Assembly: GCA_900314455.1 (NCBI GenBank)
Contig: OMVI01000021.1
Location: 54,015 to 118,014, forward strand
Direction: 5' to 3'
DNA from: an uncultured Prevotella sp.
GTDB lineage: Bacteria > Bacteroidota > Bacteroidia > Bacteroidales > Bacteroidaceae
DNA: 64,000 nucleotides
Part shown: positions 1-10,180 of the stretch, in pieces
How positions within the stretch are numbered: the stretch's first letter is position 1
Layout of the letters: each line of letters opens with the position of its first letter
Translations under genes and position numbers: made by a program
The notes under the pieces: model-generated
The model's database searches: none
What the model was told of the DNA's origin: nothing
Seen by the model: the letters and a program-made list of their open reading frames with translations, nothing else

Positions 1-2277
1 GAAAAGGAGCAGACTCTGATGAACTACCGCATAGCTTATCTCGGTGAGACGATGGTAAACTGGTGTGCAGGATTGGGCACAGTGCTTGCCAACGATGAAG
101 TTGTCGATGGCGTCAGTGTACGTGGCGGTTTCCCTGTTGTACAGCGTAAGATGCGCCAGTGGTGCCTCCGTGTTTCGGCATACGCACAGCGTTTGCTCGA
201 CGGACTTGACACTATTCAGTGGAGCGACTCAATAAAGGAAACCCAGAGAAACTGGATAGGACGCTCTGAAGGTACAGAGGTTGAATTCAACGTTAAGGAT
301 TCCGATAAGCACTTCACTATCTTTACGACCCGTGCTGATACTATGTTCGGTGTCACTTTCATGGTTCTTGCACCTGAGAGTGAGCTTGTTCCTGAGCTTA
401 CAACTGCTGAACAGAAAGACGAAGTAGACAAATATCTCGCTTATGTTAAGAGCCGCACGGAGCTTGAACGTATGTCCGACCATCGCGTTACGGGCGTCTT
501 CTCTGGCTCATACGCTGTAAACCCGTTCACAGGCGATAATATTCCAATTTGGATTTCAGAGTATGTCCTCGCCGGATATGGTACCGGAGCCATCATGGCA
601 GTACCTGCCCACGACAGCCGCGACTATGCTTTCGCCAAGCATTTCAATCTTCCTATCATCCCATTGATAGAAGGCGCAGACGTCAGCGAGGAGAGTTTCG
701 ACGCCAAGGAAGGCATCGTGACCAACTCACCGGCTGCTGGCAAGAATAGTTTGGACGGTTTCTCACTCAACGGACTTAACGTTAAGGAAGCTATTGCAGC
801 AACTAAGAAATTCGTAACTGAGCACAACATCGGTCGTGTCAAAGTCAACTACCGTCTCCGCGATGCTATTTTCTCACGTCAGAGATATTGGGGCGAGCCA
901 TTCCCGGTATATTATAAGGATGGTATGCCACAGATGATACCGGAGGATTGTCTACCTTTGGAACTTCCGGAAGTTGACAAATATGAGCCGACAGAGAACG
1001 GAGAGCCACCACTCGGACGGGCTAAGAAATGGGCTTGGGACGTTGAGAAGAAGCAGGTTGTCGACAAAGACCTAATCGATAACAAGACTGTCTTCCCAAT
1101 AGAGTTATACACTATGCCTGGCTTTGCAGGTTCCTCAGCTTACTACCTCCGCTATATGGACCCTCACAACGACAAGGAACTCGTCAGCAAAGAGGCCGAT
1201 GAGTACTGGCGTCACGTTGATTTGTACGTTGGCGGAACAGAGCATGCTACGGGACATCTTATCTACAGTCGTTTCTGGAACAAGTTCCTGCACGACTACG
1301 GGTACAGTTGCGAGGAGGAACCGTTCCAGAAGCTCATCAACCAAGGCATGATTCAGGGTCGAAGCAACTTCGTTTACCGTGTCAACGAACTGTCTACGCA
1401 GGACAAACCGGTATTCGTCAGCTATAATCTTCGTAAGAACTACAAGGACGTAACACCTATCCACGTGTGGATAAATCTTGTTAAGAACGATGTTCTCGAC
1501 ACTGAGGCATTCAAGAAATGGAGCCCTGAGTACAAGAATGCGGAGTTCATTCTCGAAGACGGAAAATACGTTTGCGGTTTCGCAACGGAAAAGATGTCGA
1601 AGTCGATGTACAACGTTGTCAACCCTGACGATATAGTCAACGACTACGGAGCTGATACTCTCCGCCTTTATGAGATGTTCCTCGGTCCTGTTGAAGCCAG
1701 CAAGCCATGGGATACAAACGGTATTGACGGCTGCTTCCGCTTCCTTAAGAAGTTCTGGAACTTGTACTGGAAGAAGGATGAGGATGCTATTGTAGACGAC
1801 AAACCGGCATCAGCAGAATCGCTGAAGAGTGTCCACAAACTCATAAAGAAGGTTACCGGCGACATCGAAAGTTTCTCATACAACACCAGTATTTCAGCTT
1901 TCATGATTTGTGTGAATGAGCTTACACAGCAAAAGTGCACCAACCACGAACTTCTTCAGGACCTGGTGGTTCTCATAGCACCGTTTGCGCCTCACATTGC
2001 AGAAGAGTTGTGGCACGCATTGGGCAACAAGTCGACTGTATGCGATGCTCAATGGCCTGCCTACGATGAGAAATATCTCAAGGAAGACGAAGTAAAGATG
2101 ATGATAAGCTTCAACGGAAAAGTTCGCTTCCCTATGAACTTCCCTGTCAATGCACCTAAGGATGATGTCGAGAAGGCTGTCCTTGCCGATGAGCGCACTG
2201 GTAAATACCTTGCCGGAAAGAATATCGTGAAGGTCATAGTTGTACCTAACCGTATAGTAAATATTGTTTTGAAGTAA
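1..2277 (+). CDS. leuS: Leucyl-tRNA synthetase, 5'-truncated by window edge
   Basis: Class Ia aminoacyl-tRNA synthetase that charges tRNA-Leu in the cytoplasm. The frame is open to base 1, and the fragment begins inside the catalytic core, so the Rossmann HIGH region lies upstream of the window; an ATG at 19 is internal, not a start. Visible parts are the CP1 editing domain, with the threonine-rich TTRADTMFG and [15 protein letters not shown] containing the conserved editing aspartate, then the catalytic loop EKMSKS (codons 1588-1605), and an anticodon-binding C-terminus. About 758 residues are visible of a family length near 940. It is followed after 8 bases by the yitT-like gene, so the two are probably co-transcribed. 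Identification is very secure. Confidence 0.97.
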   Translation, partial: EKEQTLMNYRIAYLGETMVNWCAGLGTVLANDEVVDGVSVRGGFPVVQRKMRQWCLRVSAYAQRLLDGLDTIQWSDSIKETQRNWIGRSEGTEVEFNVKDSDKHFTIFTTRADTMFGVTFMVLAPESELVPELTTAEQKDEVDKYLAYVKSRTELERMSDHRVTGVFSGSYAVNPFTGDNIPIWISEYVLAGYGTGAIMAVPAHDSRDYAFAKHFNLPIIPLIEGADVSEESFDAKEGIVTNSPAAGKNSLDGFSLNGLNVKEAIAATKKFVTEHNIGRVKVNYRLRDAIFSRQRYWGEPFPVYYKDGMPQMIPEDCLPLELPEVDKYEPTENGEPPLGRAKKWAWDVEKKQVVDKDLIDNKTVFPIELYTMPGFAGSSAYYLRYMDPHNDKELVSKEADEYWRHVDLYVGGTEHATGHLIYSRFWNKFLHDYGYSCEEEPFQKLINQGMIQGRSNFVYRVNELSTQDKPVFVSYNLRKNYKDVTPIHVWINLVKNDVLDTEAFKKWSPEYKNAEFILEDGKYVCGFATEKMSKSMYNVVNPDDIVNDYGADTLRLYEMFLGPVEASKPWDTNGIDGCFRFLKKFWNLYWKKDEDAIVDDKPASAESLKSVHKLIKKVTGDIESFSYNTSISAFMICVNELTQQKCTNHELLQDLVVLIAPFAPHIAEELWHALGNKSTVCDAQWPAYDEKYLKEDEVKMMISFNGKVRFPMNFPVNAPKDDVEKAVLADERTGKYLAGKNIVKVIVVPNRIVNIVLK

Positions 2278-2285
2278 GAGCGTAA

Positions 2286-3218
2286 ATGGGTAAAGGCATT
2301 TGGAATGAGGTCCGCGATTACGTTTGGATAACCGTTGGACTGTTGATGTACACATTCGGATGGACTGTTTTTCTCCTCCCTTACAAGATTGTAACGGGTG
2401 GAGTGACGGGTCTGTCGGCTATCATTTTCTATGCTACAGGCATTCCAATATCCTACAGTTACTTCTTCATAAACCTCGTCTTGCTTATCGTTGCACTCAA
2501 GATACTTGGCTGGCGGTTCATGATAAAGACTGTTTATGCTATCGGTGTACTGTCTGTTTTACTGGCGGCGGCACAATGGATGATGACCACAGGACCAAAT
2601 GGACAGATGTATATGATACTTGGTCCGGGCCAGCAGTTCATGTCGCTCGTCATAGGATGTATGATAACCGGTACTGCCCTTGCAGTGGTCTTCTTGCATA
2701 ATGGCTCTACCGGTGGCACGGATATTATTGCGGCGTGTGTCAACAAGTACAAGAACATATCGCTGGGACGCGTGCTTATAGCCGTCGACTTTGTCATTAT
2801 AGGTTCCTGTATGTTCATTCCGCAATTTGGAGACACGCTGCAACGCGTTCACATGACTGTGTTCGGACTTTGTACTATGGTAATCGAGAACTACATGCTT
2901 GACTACGTTTTCAACGCAAGACGTGAGTCGGTGCAGTTCATGATATTCTCTTTGAAGTATCAGGAAATAGCCAACGCAATAGGAACGCAGCTTGACCACG
3001 GCGTAACGATACTCGATGGACACGGCTGGTACACAGGTAAGGACCGCAAGGTGCTGTGTATCCTTGCCAAGAAGAACGAGAGTCAGTACATTTTCAGGCT
3101 TATAAAGATGATTGACCCGAATGCTTTCGTATCGCAGTCGAGCGTTATCGGTGTCTACGGCGAGGGCTTCGACCCTATCAAGGTTAGTGTTCCGAAGAAG
3201 AAAGACAATGAAAATTGA
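2286..3218 (+). CDS. YitT family membrane protein
   Basis: Integral inner-membrane protein of the YitT family (N-terminal multi-helix domain plus C-terminal DUF2179-like cytoplasmic domain). The 310 residues show about five hydrophobic helices in the first 190 positions, including LLMYTFGWTVFLLPYKIVTG, followed by a soluble tail from about residue 210 with a GVTILDGHGWYTG stretch typical of the DUF2179 part. Substrate or role is not established for the family. It starts 8 bases after leuS and is followed almost at once by an acyltransferase gene; from family knowledge, leuS, yitT and rdgB are commonly neighbours in Bacteroidales, so the acyltransferase between yitT and rdgB is the odd one out here. 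Confidence 0.88.
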   Translation: MGKGIWNEVRDYVWITVGLLMYTFGWTVFLLPYKIVTGGVTGLSAIIFYATGIPISYSYFFINLVLLIVALKILGWRFMIKTVYAIGVLSVLLAAAQWMMTTGPNGQMYMILGPGQQFMSLVIGCMITGTALAVVFLHNGSTGGTDIIAACVNKYKNISLGRVLIAVDFVIIGSCMFIPQFGDTLQRVHMTVFGLCTMVIENYMLDYVFNARRESVQFMIFSLKYQEIANAIGTQLDHGVTILDGHGWYTGKDRKVLCILAKKNESQYIFRLIKMIDPNAFVSQSSVIGVYGEGFDPIKVSVPKKKDNEN

Positions 3219-3227
3219 TATTTGTCG

Positions 3228-4226
3228 ATGGCAGCTTCAAACAAGATAACATGGATATCAGTACTGAAAGGGTTCAATATCCTTTTGGTACTGTGTATGC
3301 ATGATTATCTTGTAGATATGTCGACAGGTAGCAACCATTTGTTCCTGAGTGGCTTCAAGGCGTATTATGAGCCTTGGTATATGGCTTTGTTCATCTTCAC
3401 TTCGGGGTTTCTCTTGCAGTTGTCGCGTATCAGGAAGGGGTATTCGGTCAAAATATTGTACATCGATAAAGTAAAGCGCATAGTTGTGCCGTTCGTATTC
3501 TTTGTAACCGTTTTCTATCTTGCGAAGATTGCAATGGCACCGTTCATAAAGACGGCGGTACCGTTATCGCTGACGGAATATCTCAAATCGTTTGTCTATT
3601 ATCGTGGTTATTCGTCGGAGATGTTGTGGTTCCTGCCGGTACTTTTCGAGTCGATGCTACTTTATCCATTGTATTTATGGCTCGAAAAGAATGTCGTCAG
3701 AATGGTTGTCTTTCTATTAGTGTTAGTAGGATTCTACTGTCTGGACTTGCCAATCTTCAGCGATTACAATGTATTTTACATTTTCTACATCAACAAATAT
3801 CTGATATTCTTCTTTGTCGGAATACTTTTCTGTCGCTATGAGCTGTACAGATACTTGGACAAAGTGTGGATTTCAGCTCTCAGTATAGTGGTTTACAGCC
3901 TCGTTTACTATTTCACTGACTTATATTTGGTTATTCAATTGCTCGGAATAGTTATGGCTGTATCTATCAGTATGACAGTTTCACGAGTGCTTCCAAACCT
4001 GTTCTCGTCGTTCCGCGACTACATTTACCAGATTTATCTCATGTCTCTCTTCTTCCAATGCTTTGTAGAAATAGTTCTCTGGAAACAGCTTTTATACAAT
4101 GAATCATTGTTCTACATATTCTATCTATTGAATATTCTGCTAGGCATCTATGGTCCCGTACTTGTTTCGAAGTGTGTGGAGCGGGTGCCAAATAAATATA
4201 TTCGACTTTGTTTTGGTTTAAAATAA
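3228..4226 (+). CDS. Acyltransferase 3-like membrane protein
   Basis: Polytopic membrane protein resembling acyltransferase family 3, enzymes that O-acylate sugars of surface glycans. The 332 residues contain about ten hydrophobic helices. The N-terminal [20 protein letters not shown] matches the family's first helix with a histidine near residue 24, where the catalytic His is expected. I prefer the ATG at 3228 over a TTG at 3222. The gene ends one base before rdgB. Its base composition is clearly richer in A and T than its neighbours, and it sits between two genes usually adjacent in relatives, so it may be a later insertion. The acyl group and acceptor cannot be told from sequence. Confidence 0.75.
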   Translation: MAASNKITWISVLKGFNILLVLCMHDYLVDMSTGSNHLFLSGFKAYYEPWYMALFIFTSGFLLQLSRIRKGYSVKILYIDKVKRIVVPFVFFVTVFYLAKIAMAPFIKTAVPLSLTEYLKSFVYYRGYSSEMLWFLPVLFESMLLYPLYLWLEKNVVRMVVFLLVLVGFYCLDLPIFSDYNVFYIFYINKYLIFFFVGILFCRYELYRYLDKVWISALSIVVYSLVYYFTDLYLVIQLLGIVMAVSISMTVSRVLPNLFSSFRDYIYQIYLMSLFFQCFVEIVLWKQLLYNESLFYIFYLLNILLGIYGPVLVSKCVERVPNKYIRLCFGLK

Positions 4227-4227
4227 T

Positions 4228-4830
4228 ATGAAAATAGTTTTCGCAACAAACAACAAGAACAAGCTGAGGGAAATCCGCGAGATACTCGGCGACAGCTTTG
4301 AAATTCTCTCCCTTAGCGACATCGGATGTCATGAGGACATTCCGGAGACAGGCAACACGATTGAGGAAAATGCCCATCAGAAGGCTTCTTACATTGTTGA
4401 CAAGTACGACCACGGCTGTTTTGCCGATGATACGGGCCTCGAAGTAGAGGTACTTGGCGGTGAGCCCGGTGTTCATTCGGCTCGTTATGCAGAGGGAACC
4501 GACCACGATTCGGAGGCCAACATGGCAAAATTGTTACGCAAATTAGGAAATAATAACAACCGGAATGCAAGATTTCGCACTTGTATCTCGTTAATACAGA
4601 AAGGCTCTGACGGTAAATACCACGAGCATCAGTTTGAAGGCGAGGTCAAAGGGCATATCGATTACGAAAAGCACGGTAGCGAAGGCTTCGGCTATGACCC
4701 TGTTTTCATACCTGAAGGCTACGACAAGAGTTTCGCAGAACTTGGCGAAGACATCAAGAATGCAATATCCCACAGGGCTCGCGCTGTTGCAAAGTTGGCT
4801 CAATTCCTTAAGAAGCAACAGGCAGAGTAG
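4228..4830 (+). CDS. rdgB: XTP/dITP diphosphatase (non-canonical purine NTP pyrophosphatase)
   Basis: House-cleaning enzyme of the Ham1/RdgB family that hydrolyses ITP, dITP and XTP to monophosphates and so keeps deaminated purines out of nucleic acids. The 200-residue protein has the family length and all signature blocks: [12 protein letters not shown] at residues 5-16, [20 protein letters not shown] with Asp67-Asp68 near the metal site, and the C-terminal [20 protein letters not shown] followed by ISHRARA. It starts one base after the acyltransferase stop, implying translational coupling or at least one transcript with yitT and leuS. Confidence 0.96.
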   Translation: MKIVFATNNKNKLREIREILGDSFEILSLSDIGCHEDIPETGNTIEENAHQKASYIVDKYDHGCFADDTGLEVEVLGGEPGVHSARYAEGTDHDSEANMAKLLRKLGNNNNRNARFRTCISLIQKGSDGKYHEHQFEGEVKGHIDYEKHGSEGFGYDPVFIPEGYDKSFAELGEDIKNAISHRARAVAKLAQFLKKQQAE

Positions 4831-4858
4831 TACTATATAGTAATTAAAATTGAATACA

Positions 4859-6871
4859 ATGAAGAAGATTATCCTTTCCCTTTTACTCGCTGTATTGGCA
4901 TTGCCGGCATTCTCGCAGGTAGGTACTTGGAAGGCATATATGGCATATCAGGACATTACCGACGTAAAACGCGGTGGCAATCACTTGTATGTCCTCGCCT
5001 CGGATAATCTCTATTCGTACAACGAGAACGACCACAGCATTCAGACTTACGATAAGATAAACGGGCTTAACGACTCGAAAATCAACAAGATAGAATGGAA
5101 CAACAACGTCAGAAAGCTCCTTATAGTTTATTCTGACTTTAATATCGATGTACTGGACGAGTCGGGCAACATTACGAATATATCCGATTACTACTCCAAA
5201 TCGATGACTGAGGGTAAGACAATCTACGACATTTACATGAATGGACGTTTCGCTTACCTCGGTACTGCCTTTGGTATTCTTAAGATAGACATGCGCGACT
5301 GCATCATAAGCGATACCTATAACCTTCACTTCCGTGTAAATAATTGCTACATAGAGGGCAACTATATCTATGCGTCGAGTTCCACTAACGGACTCTATAG
5401 GGCTTTGCAGACCGACAATCTGCTAGACCCTTCGGTGTGGCAGCACGTCGGTGAGTACAGGGCAAAGAACTATACGGTTGATGCCGACTTGCTTGCTGAG
5501 GCGAAAACACTTAACCCAGGCGGTCCTAAGACAAACGATTTCGACTGCATAAAGTTTGCTAACGGTAAGCTGTATTCAGTCAATGGCGGTTATACATCTG
5601 GCAATGACTTCAACAGAAGAGGAGTTGTACAGATTTACGACGGCACATCATGGACTTTCCCTGACAACGGAGTAGCTGAGCAAATAAACCATAGGTACCT
5701 TGACTTGACCGACATCGACGTTGACCCGGCTGATGGAAGCCACTTCTTTGTGGGTGCAAGGACGGGTCTGTACGAGTTCCGTGGCAACACATTCTATAAG
5801 GAATACACCCCTGACAATAGTGAGTTGAGGGGCGCATCCGTTGTCAGTCCTCAAAGCAAAGATTACAACCTAGTGCTTGGAGTGAAGTTTGACAACAGCG
5901 GAAACCTTTGGGCTCTGAACAGCGTGAGTGCCACAACGTCAATCCTGGAATACATTATGAACGGCGAATGGGTCAGCCATCATAAGAGCGGACTTATGGT
6001 AAACAACCAGTATAGCTTCCAGTTTATGAACAAGCCGATATTCGACCGCGACAATCTTCTTTGGTTTATCAATTCCCATTGGGTAGAGACTTCAGTCATT
6101 TGCTACCAGCCTTCAACCGACGGAATTAACATATACCGTACCTTTACCAATGAGGATGGAACGACAATAAATATCGGTGGTGTCAACTGCATTGCTGAAG
6201 ACCTTGACGGAAATATTTGGATTGGCACGAATGCAGGCCCGCTTTACATCGACTACAACGACAAAACGAAGTCGTCTGATGATATGATTTTCCAGCAATA
6301 CAAGGTTCCGCGTAACGATGGAACTAACCTTGCCGACTACCTTTTGTCAGGAGTTGCGATTACAGCGATTGCCGTTGACGGTGGAAACCGTAAGTGGTTT
6401 GGTACGAGTGGCGCAGGTTTGTACCTCATCAGTGCCGACAACAACACGCAGGTGCAGCACTTTACGACTGATAACAGCGATATCCTCTCGGATAATATTC
6501 TATCTCTGGCAATCAATCCTACCAACGGTGAGGTTTTCATAGCTACTGACCAGGGTCTTTGCTCTTATGTCAGCGATGCCACTGCAACTGTCGACAAGAT
6601 GGATAAAGACGTTACATATGCATATCCAAACCCTGTTAAACCTGGCTACACAGGTCCTATAACGATTACTGGTCTGACATATAATGCCGATGTGAAGATA
6701 GTCACCACAAGTGGTACTCTCGTAGCTCAGGGACGCAGTACGGGTGGTTCTTTTATTTGGGACGGCAGAGACCTCGACGGCAAGCGTGTTGCAAGCGGTG
6801 TATATATGGTAGAAACGGCAACGCAGGACGGCGACAGTGGAACTGTTTGCAAGATAGCAATAGTCAACTGA
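4859..6871 (+). CDS. porZ: PorZ-like type IX secretion surface protein (two beta-propellers)
   Basis: Secreted protein resembling PorZ, the essential surface component of the Bacteroidota type IX secretion attachment complex. It has 670 residues from the ATG at 4859, which begins a signal peptide (MKKIILSLLLAVLALPAFSQ); a TTG nine bases upstream is less likely. After the signal come propeller-like blades beginning VGTWKAYMAYQDITDVKRGG. A second set, from about residue 390, has two-component-regulator-propeller motifs (GNIWIGTNAGPLYID, RKWFGTSGAGLYLI). A C-terminal beta-sandwich starting YAYPNPVKPGYTGPI and ending GVYMVETATQDG resembles a type IX sorting domain. The gene follows rdgB by 28 bases. 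Its presence agrees with the type IX-like tails on the two pectate lyases downstream. Confidence 0.8.
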   Translation: MKKIILSLLLAVLALPAFSQVGTWKAYMAYQDITDVKRGGNHLYVLASDNLYSYNENDHSIQTYDKINGLNDSKINKIEWNNNVRKLLIVYSDFNIDVLDESGNITNISDYYSKSMTEGKTIYDIYMNGRFAYLGTAFGILKIDMRDCIISDTYNLHFRVNNCYIEGNYIYASSSTNGLYRALQTDNLLDPSVWQHVGEYRAKNYTVDADLLAEAKTLNPGGPKTNDFDCIKFANGKLYSVNGGYTSGNDFNRRGVVQIYDGTSWTFPDNGVAEQINHRYLDLTDIDVDPADGSHFFVGARTGLYEFRGNTFYKEYTPDNSELRGASVVSPQSKDYNLVLGVKFDNSGNLWALNSVSATTSILEYIMNGEWVSHHKSGLMVNNQYSFQFMNKPIFDRDNLLWFINSHWVETSVICYQPSTDGINIYRTFTNEDGTTINIGGVNCIAEDLDGNIWIGTNAGPLYIDYNDKTKSSDDMIFQQYKVPRNDGTNLADYLLSGVAITAIAVDGGNRKWFGTSGAGLYLISADNNTQVQHFTTDNSDILSDNILSLAINPTNGEVFIATDQGLCSYVSDATATVDKMDKDVTYAYPNPVKPGYTGPITITGLTYNADVKIVTTSGTLVAQGRSTGGSFIWDGRDLDGKRVASGVYMVETATQDGDSGTVCKIAIVN

Positions 6872-6913
6872 TTGCCATCAACCTCCTGCCTTCTATTTGG
6901 CAAATAAGATTAG

Positions 6914-8536
6914 ATGAACAGACTATCAAATAAGATAACATACAGCCTTGCATTGCTGTTGACAGGTGTTCTGTATCTGTTATTGGAGTGGAACACGACT
7001 CCAACACTTGCTGATGACATCGTATATGAGTTCAAGTTCAACCTCGCACTTGATTATTCGCATCCCATACATATCAAAAGCCTTGATGATGTAGTACAGT
7101 CGATGTCGGCATTCTATTACGTTATCAACGGCAGATACCCTACGCAGTTCCTCAATCAGGTGTTCCTGAGCCTGCTGCCGAAACACTTGCTGGATATTGT
7201 AAACACTCTGCTGTTCGTCGCCTTAATACATTTCAGCATCGTCTTCTTGCGGATTAAGGAAAGCCGGACGGCATTTTTCGGCATCTTTGTGTCGCTATTG
7301 TTCCTCATTGTGATAGGTTTCCAGAGTGCAATGCTATGGAGTAACGGCACGTTCAGCTATCTTTGGGTTCTCGCCCCTACCCTACTCTACTTTATTCTCT
7401 TACAATCTTACGGCTGCCGGAGCCTCAGCTGGTACCATTGGATATACTGCTTGCCCGTCATCCTTGTCGGTTGGGGACACGAAGGACTCGCCCTTCCGGT
7501 TTCAATAGGTTTCTTTGTATATGCTATTGTCAACAGACGGACATCCTTCCGTCAGCTTTCCTTCCCCATGATGTTGTACTACGGAATAGGAATGCTGCTA
7601 TGCCTGTCGCCAGCCGTGTGGTCGCGTGCATCATCTGGGTTGACCATCAAGCAGCATATAATGTCCGGCTGTGTGGTCATTCTTTTGCAATCTCGCGCGT
7701 TGTGGGTGCTCTTACTGACAATTATAGTACTGTGGTTCAAGAACCGCTCAGCGGTCAAGAAAAGCATAAAAAACAGGCTTTGGCTGTGGGTTGCATGCTT
7801 TATGGCTTACGGAGTGGCTTTCGGATGCGGCGAAGCAACTACCCGTGTGTCGTTCTTCGGTGACTTTATTGCGTTACTGTTATTGCTCGATTTACTGCAA
7901 TCATGCAGTCTCTCGCTCGTCAGAAAATCATCTGCTGTGCTGTCAGTAATAGCCTTTATCATGAGCATTGCAGCCATTTATTGCTGCCGTTTGCAAGTTG
8001 GAGATTATCAGTATGCCTTGAAACAGATGGAGAATCCGGGCCAAACGGTAATCAAGACGCATAGTACAGTACCTGAGAACGGTTTTCTCCGTTACGCATA
8101 CAATACTTATGTAATGCCATTTGTTGTTTATGGCTATTACAGTGCTTATATGGCTTTCGACGCAACGGACATCAACACTCGTTGCATAGCTGCCAAATAC
8201 CATAAGCCAACAATGTTTTTCCTGCCTGAGAAGATAATCAATAAGGTTGAGAATTGTACGCTTAGCGCGTCTCATTTCATGGCCGAGAAGTCAGACAATC
8301 TGTATGCTTTGCGTTTAAACGGCAATAAATCTGTCAGGAAGGTGTTTTTCAATCTTAGACAGGAAGATACAAGCAAGCTGTCGTTAAAGCAGCGTGTGAC
8401 GGCTTATAATGGCTCTGTGTATGAACTGGATGACTTCCATTGGCAGGTTGTTAGCGTAGATGGCACCCGCATTTTGGTATTGACTATGCCGCAAAACAAT
8501 ATTCTTCGTCGAGTGAAGAGTATTGCGATAGAATAG
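6914..8536 (+). CDS. Polytopic membrane protein, DUF6056-like
   Basis: A 540-residue membrane protein that I place near DUF6056 or glucosyltransferase-like polytopic proteins. About ten hydrophobic helices fill the first 370 residues; the N-terminal loop WNTTPTLADDIVYEFKF carries an acidic pair in the first periplasmic loop, as in lipid-linked sugar transferases of the GT-C fold. The last 170 residues are soluble and probably extracytoplasmic. Downstream are a GtrA-like flippase and a GtrB-like glycosyltransferase, so a three-part glycan-decorating set (GtrB loads undecaprenyl phosphate, GtrA flips, the polytopic protein transfers) is a reasonable inference, though the orientation of the three genes is mixed. 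No catalytic residue can be assigned. Confidence 0.6.
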   Translation: MNRLSNKITYSLALLLTGVLYLLLEWNTTPTLADDIVYEFKFNLALDYSHPIHIKSLDDVVQSMSAFYYVINGRYPTQFLNQVFLSLLPKHLLDIVNTLLFVALIHFSIVFLRIKESRTAFFGIFVSLLFLIVIGFQSAMLWSNGTFSYLWVLAPTLLYFILLQSYGCRSLSWYHWIYCLPVILVGWGHEGLALPVSIGFFVYAIVNRRTSFRQLSFPMMLYYGIGMLLCLSPAVWSRASSGLTIKQHIMSGCVVILLQSRALWVLLLTIIVLWFKNRSAVKKSIKNRLWLWVACFMAYGVAFGCGEATTRVSFFGDFIALLLLLDLLQSCSLSLVRKSSAVLSVIAFIMSIAAIYCCRLQVGDYQYALKQMENPGQTVIKTHSTVPENGFLRYAYNTYVMPFVVYGYYSAYMAFDATDINTRCIAAKYHKPTMFFLPEKIINKVENCTLSASHFMAEKSDNLYALRLNGNKSVRKVFFNLRQEDTSKLSLKQRVTAYNGSVYELDDFHWQVVSVDGTRILVLTMPQNNILRRVKSIAIE

Positions 8537-8545
8537 TGAAAGTGT

Positions 8546-8606
8546 AGAGAAGGGAAGTAAAAGAGGAGTTAACTCCTCCTTAACTCCCCTTTAACTCCTC
8601 TTCTCT
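8546..8606. terminator. Inverted repeat between convergent genes, probable bidirectional terminator
   Basis: AGAGAAG (8546-8552) pairs with CTTCTCT (8600-8606), and inside is a perfect 16-base palindrome GAGGAGTTAACTCCTC (8563-8578). The word TTAACTCC occurs three times. It lies between the convergent DUF6056-like and gtrA-like genes, and the last codons of gtrA are inside it. There is no strong T-run, so a repeat-derived hairpin is an alternative to a classical terminator. Confidence 0.5.
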
Positions 8607-9019
8607 CCCATTAAATTCGTCTTCGACGAGAACACAAAGAACCTCTGTCCGAAGTAATTGAGGATGACGAAGAGGATGGAACCGGCGAGGAGGGCTACGT
8701 TGCCTTGCAATTGAGCATCGTATCCGGACATCAGATGGAGGGCCAAAGTCTTTGCAAAACCATACGCTATGAGATAGCAGACAACGATATTGACGATGAA
8801 TTTCACCACTGCCCTACCCTGCTTCTCTTTGCTATGGAACGTGAAATTGCGGTTAAGGAAGTAGCTGACGATACTCCCCACGACATAGTTGGCTGCAGAC
8901 GAGAGCCAGTAGCTGCAACCTGCGAGGTTGAAAAGGAGGAACATCACCGACATGCCGACAATCGTATTGATGATGCCGACAATGCCGAAGCGGATGAATG
9001 TGTTGTCTTTCAGATTCAT
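8591..9019 (-). CDS. GtrA family membrane protein (lipid-linked sugar flippase-like)
   Basis: Small 142-residue membrane protein of the GtrA family, proposed to flip undecaprenyl-phosphate-linked sugars. It has four hydrophobic helices and the family start (FIRFGIVGIINTIVGMSVMF) as well as the internal SYFLNRNFTFHS, the conserved N-R-x-(W/F)-T-F block. The start ATG at 9019 is 100 bases from the start of the divergent glycosyltransferase gene. The C-terminus (NLMGEKRS) is encoded by the hairpin between this gene and its convergent neighbour, suggesting the end was reshaped by that repeat. The role in glycan modification is by family and by neighbours. Confidence 0.86.
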   Translation of the reverse strand: MNLKDNTFIRFGIVGIINTIVGMSVMFLLFNLAGCSYWLSSAANYVVGSIVSYFLNRNFTFHSKEKQGRAVVKFIVNIVVCYLIAYGFAKTLALHLMSGYDAQLQGNVALLAGSILFVILNYFGQRFFVFSSKTNLMGEKRS

Positions 9020-9067
9020 TTCTTATTCTAATAACGACGTTATTGCTAATAATATTTTATCCGATGG

Positions 9068-9099
9068 TTTGATTTATTGGATAAAAAGTTATATCTTTG
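9068..9099 (+). promoter_or_regulatory. Bacteroidota-type promoter of the GtrB-like gene
   Basis: TTTG at 9068-9071, a 20-base spacer, and TATCTTTG at 9092-9099 match the Bacteroidota -33/-7 consensus. The predicted transcript starts just before the ATG at 9119, which rules out the TTG at 9077 that lies inside the promoter. Confidence 0.75.
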
Positions 9100-9118
9100 T
9101 GCGAAATATCGGAAGCGT

Positions 9119-10087
9119 ATGGACAAAGGAACATCGAGACGGAAGGTATCGGTACTTATACCGTGCCACAACGAGGCAGAGAATCTTGAAAGGCTCTTTG
9201 CGGCGTTGCGTAGTCTCATAGAGCAAGAGAAAGACTACGACTGGGAAGTTCTGCTTGTCGATGACGGCAGTACCGACGGCACGCTGGTGGGCTTGAAGAC
9301 CCTCAGAGAGCGTGACTGCCGTTTCGCCTGGATAAGTTTGTCACGCAACTTCGGCAAGGAAGCTGCAATGCTGGCAGGCTTTGACAACGTAACCGGTGAC
9401 TGTATGGTCATCATGGATGCAGATTTGCAGCACCCGGTGAGTGCTATTCCCGATATGCTGAGGCTTTGGGAGCAAGGCTACGACGATGTCTACGGCAAGC
9501 GGATAACGCGTGGCAAGGAGAGTTTCTTCCGCCATCACCTGTCCATGGCTTACTACAAGCTTCTCCAAAAGGTAGCTAAGATAGACATACTGCCCAACGT
9601 TGGCGACTTCCGCCTGCTCGACCGCAAGTGCATCGATGCTCTGCGGCAGCTCCGCGAGACCCAACGCTACACAAAGGGACTGTACAACTGGATTGGATTC
9701 AAGAAGAAGGAGGTGACGTTTGAGCAGGGCGACCGTACCAGCGGGCACTCGTCGTTCACCTACCGTAAACTCTTCGGACTCGCTGTCAACGGCATAACAT
9801 CGTACACCACTACCCCACTCCAGATTTCATCTATCGCCGGCATCATTGTCTCCCTTGTGGCTTTCATTTACATGCTATACGTCCTTGTGAAGACAATCAT
9901 CATCGGCGAGCCTGTCCACGGCTTCCCTACCCTCGTCATTCTGATACTTTTCCTTGGCGGCGTGCAGCTCATCTCGTTGGGAATTATCGGTGAATATCTT
10001 GGTCAGGTGTTCCATGAGGAAAAGAAACGGCCGGTGTATATCATCGGTGCCGAGGACGGAATCGGAGACGAAAAGAAACAGAATTGA
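9119..10087 (+). CDS. Family 2 glycosyltransferase, GtrB/dolichol-phosphate mannosyltransferase-like
   Basis: Membrane-anchored GT2 enzyme expected to transfer a sugar from a nucleotide donor to undecaprenyl phosphate on the cytoplasmic face. In the 322-residue protein (start 9119), SVLIPCHNEAENL opens the GT-A fold, LLVDDGSTDGT near residue 46 holds the nucleotide-sugar aspartates, and MDADLQHP is the metal-binding DxD-type block. Two C-terminal hydrophobic helices (around residues 235-300) and the tail IGEYLGQVFHEEKKRP are typical of GtrB. It is divergent from the gtrA-like gene, its likely functional partner. Donor sugar is unknown. Confidence 0.9.
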   Translation: MDKGTSRRKVSVLIPCHNEAENLERLFAALRSLIEQEKDYDWEVLLVDDGSTDGTLVGLKTLRERDCRFAWISLSRNFGKEAAMLAGFDNVTGDCMVIMDADLQHPVSAIPDMLRLWEQGYDDVYGKRITRGKESFFRHHLSMAYYKLLQKVAKIDILPNVGDFRLLDRKCIDALRQLRETQRYTKGLYNWIGFKKKEVTFEQGDRTSGHSSFTYRKLFGLAVNGITSYTTTPLQISSIAGIIVSLVAFIYMLYVLVKTIIIGEPVHGFPTLVILILFLGGVQLISLGIIGEYLGQVFHEEKKRPVYIIGAEDGIGDEKKQN

Positions 10088-10115
10088 ACATATTAGCGAC
10101 AAGATTATAACGAAA

Positions 10116-10152
10116 ACGGGCGTCACATGCTTCACAGCACAGTGGCGCCCGT
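10116..10152 (-). terminator. Rho-independent terminator of the first pectate lyase gene
   Basis: ACGGGCGTCAC (10116-10126) pairs with GTGGCGCCCGT (10142-10152), one mismatch. Read on the minus strand the stem is followed by TTTTCGTT, which suits termination of the lyase gene ending at 10181; it may also stop transcription coming from the convergent glycosyltransferase gene. Confidence 0.75.
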
Positions 10153-10180
10153 TGCTTGTATAATAATGAATTTACGGTTG

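Noticed and set aside
8705-9031. 108-codon plus-strand frame opposite the gtrA-like gene
   Set aside because: Shadow of the GtrA-like protein, whose helices and motifs are clear.
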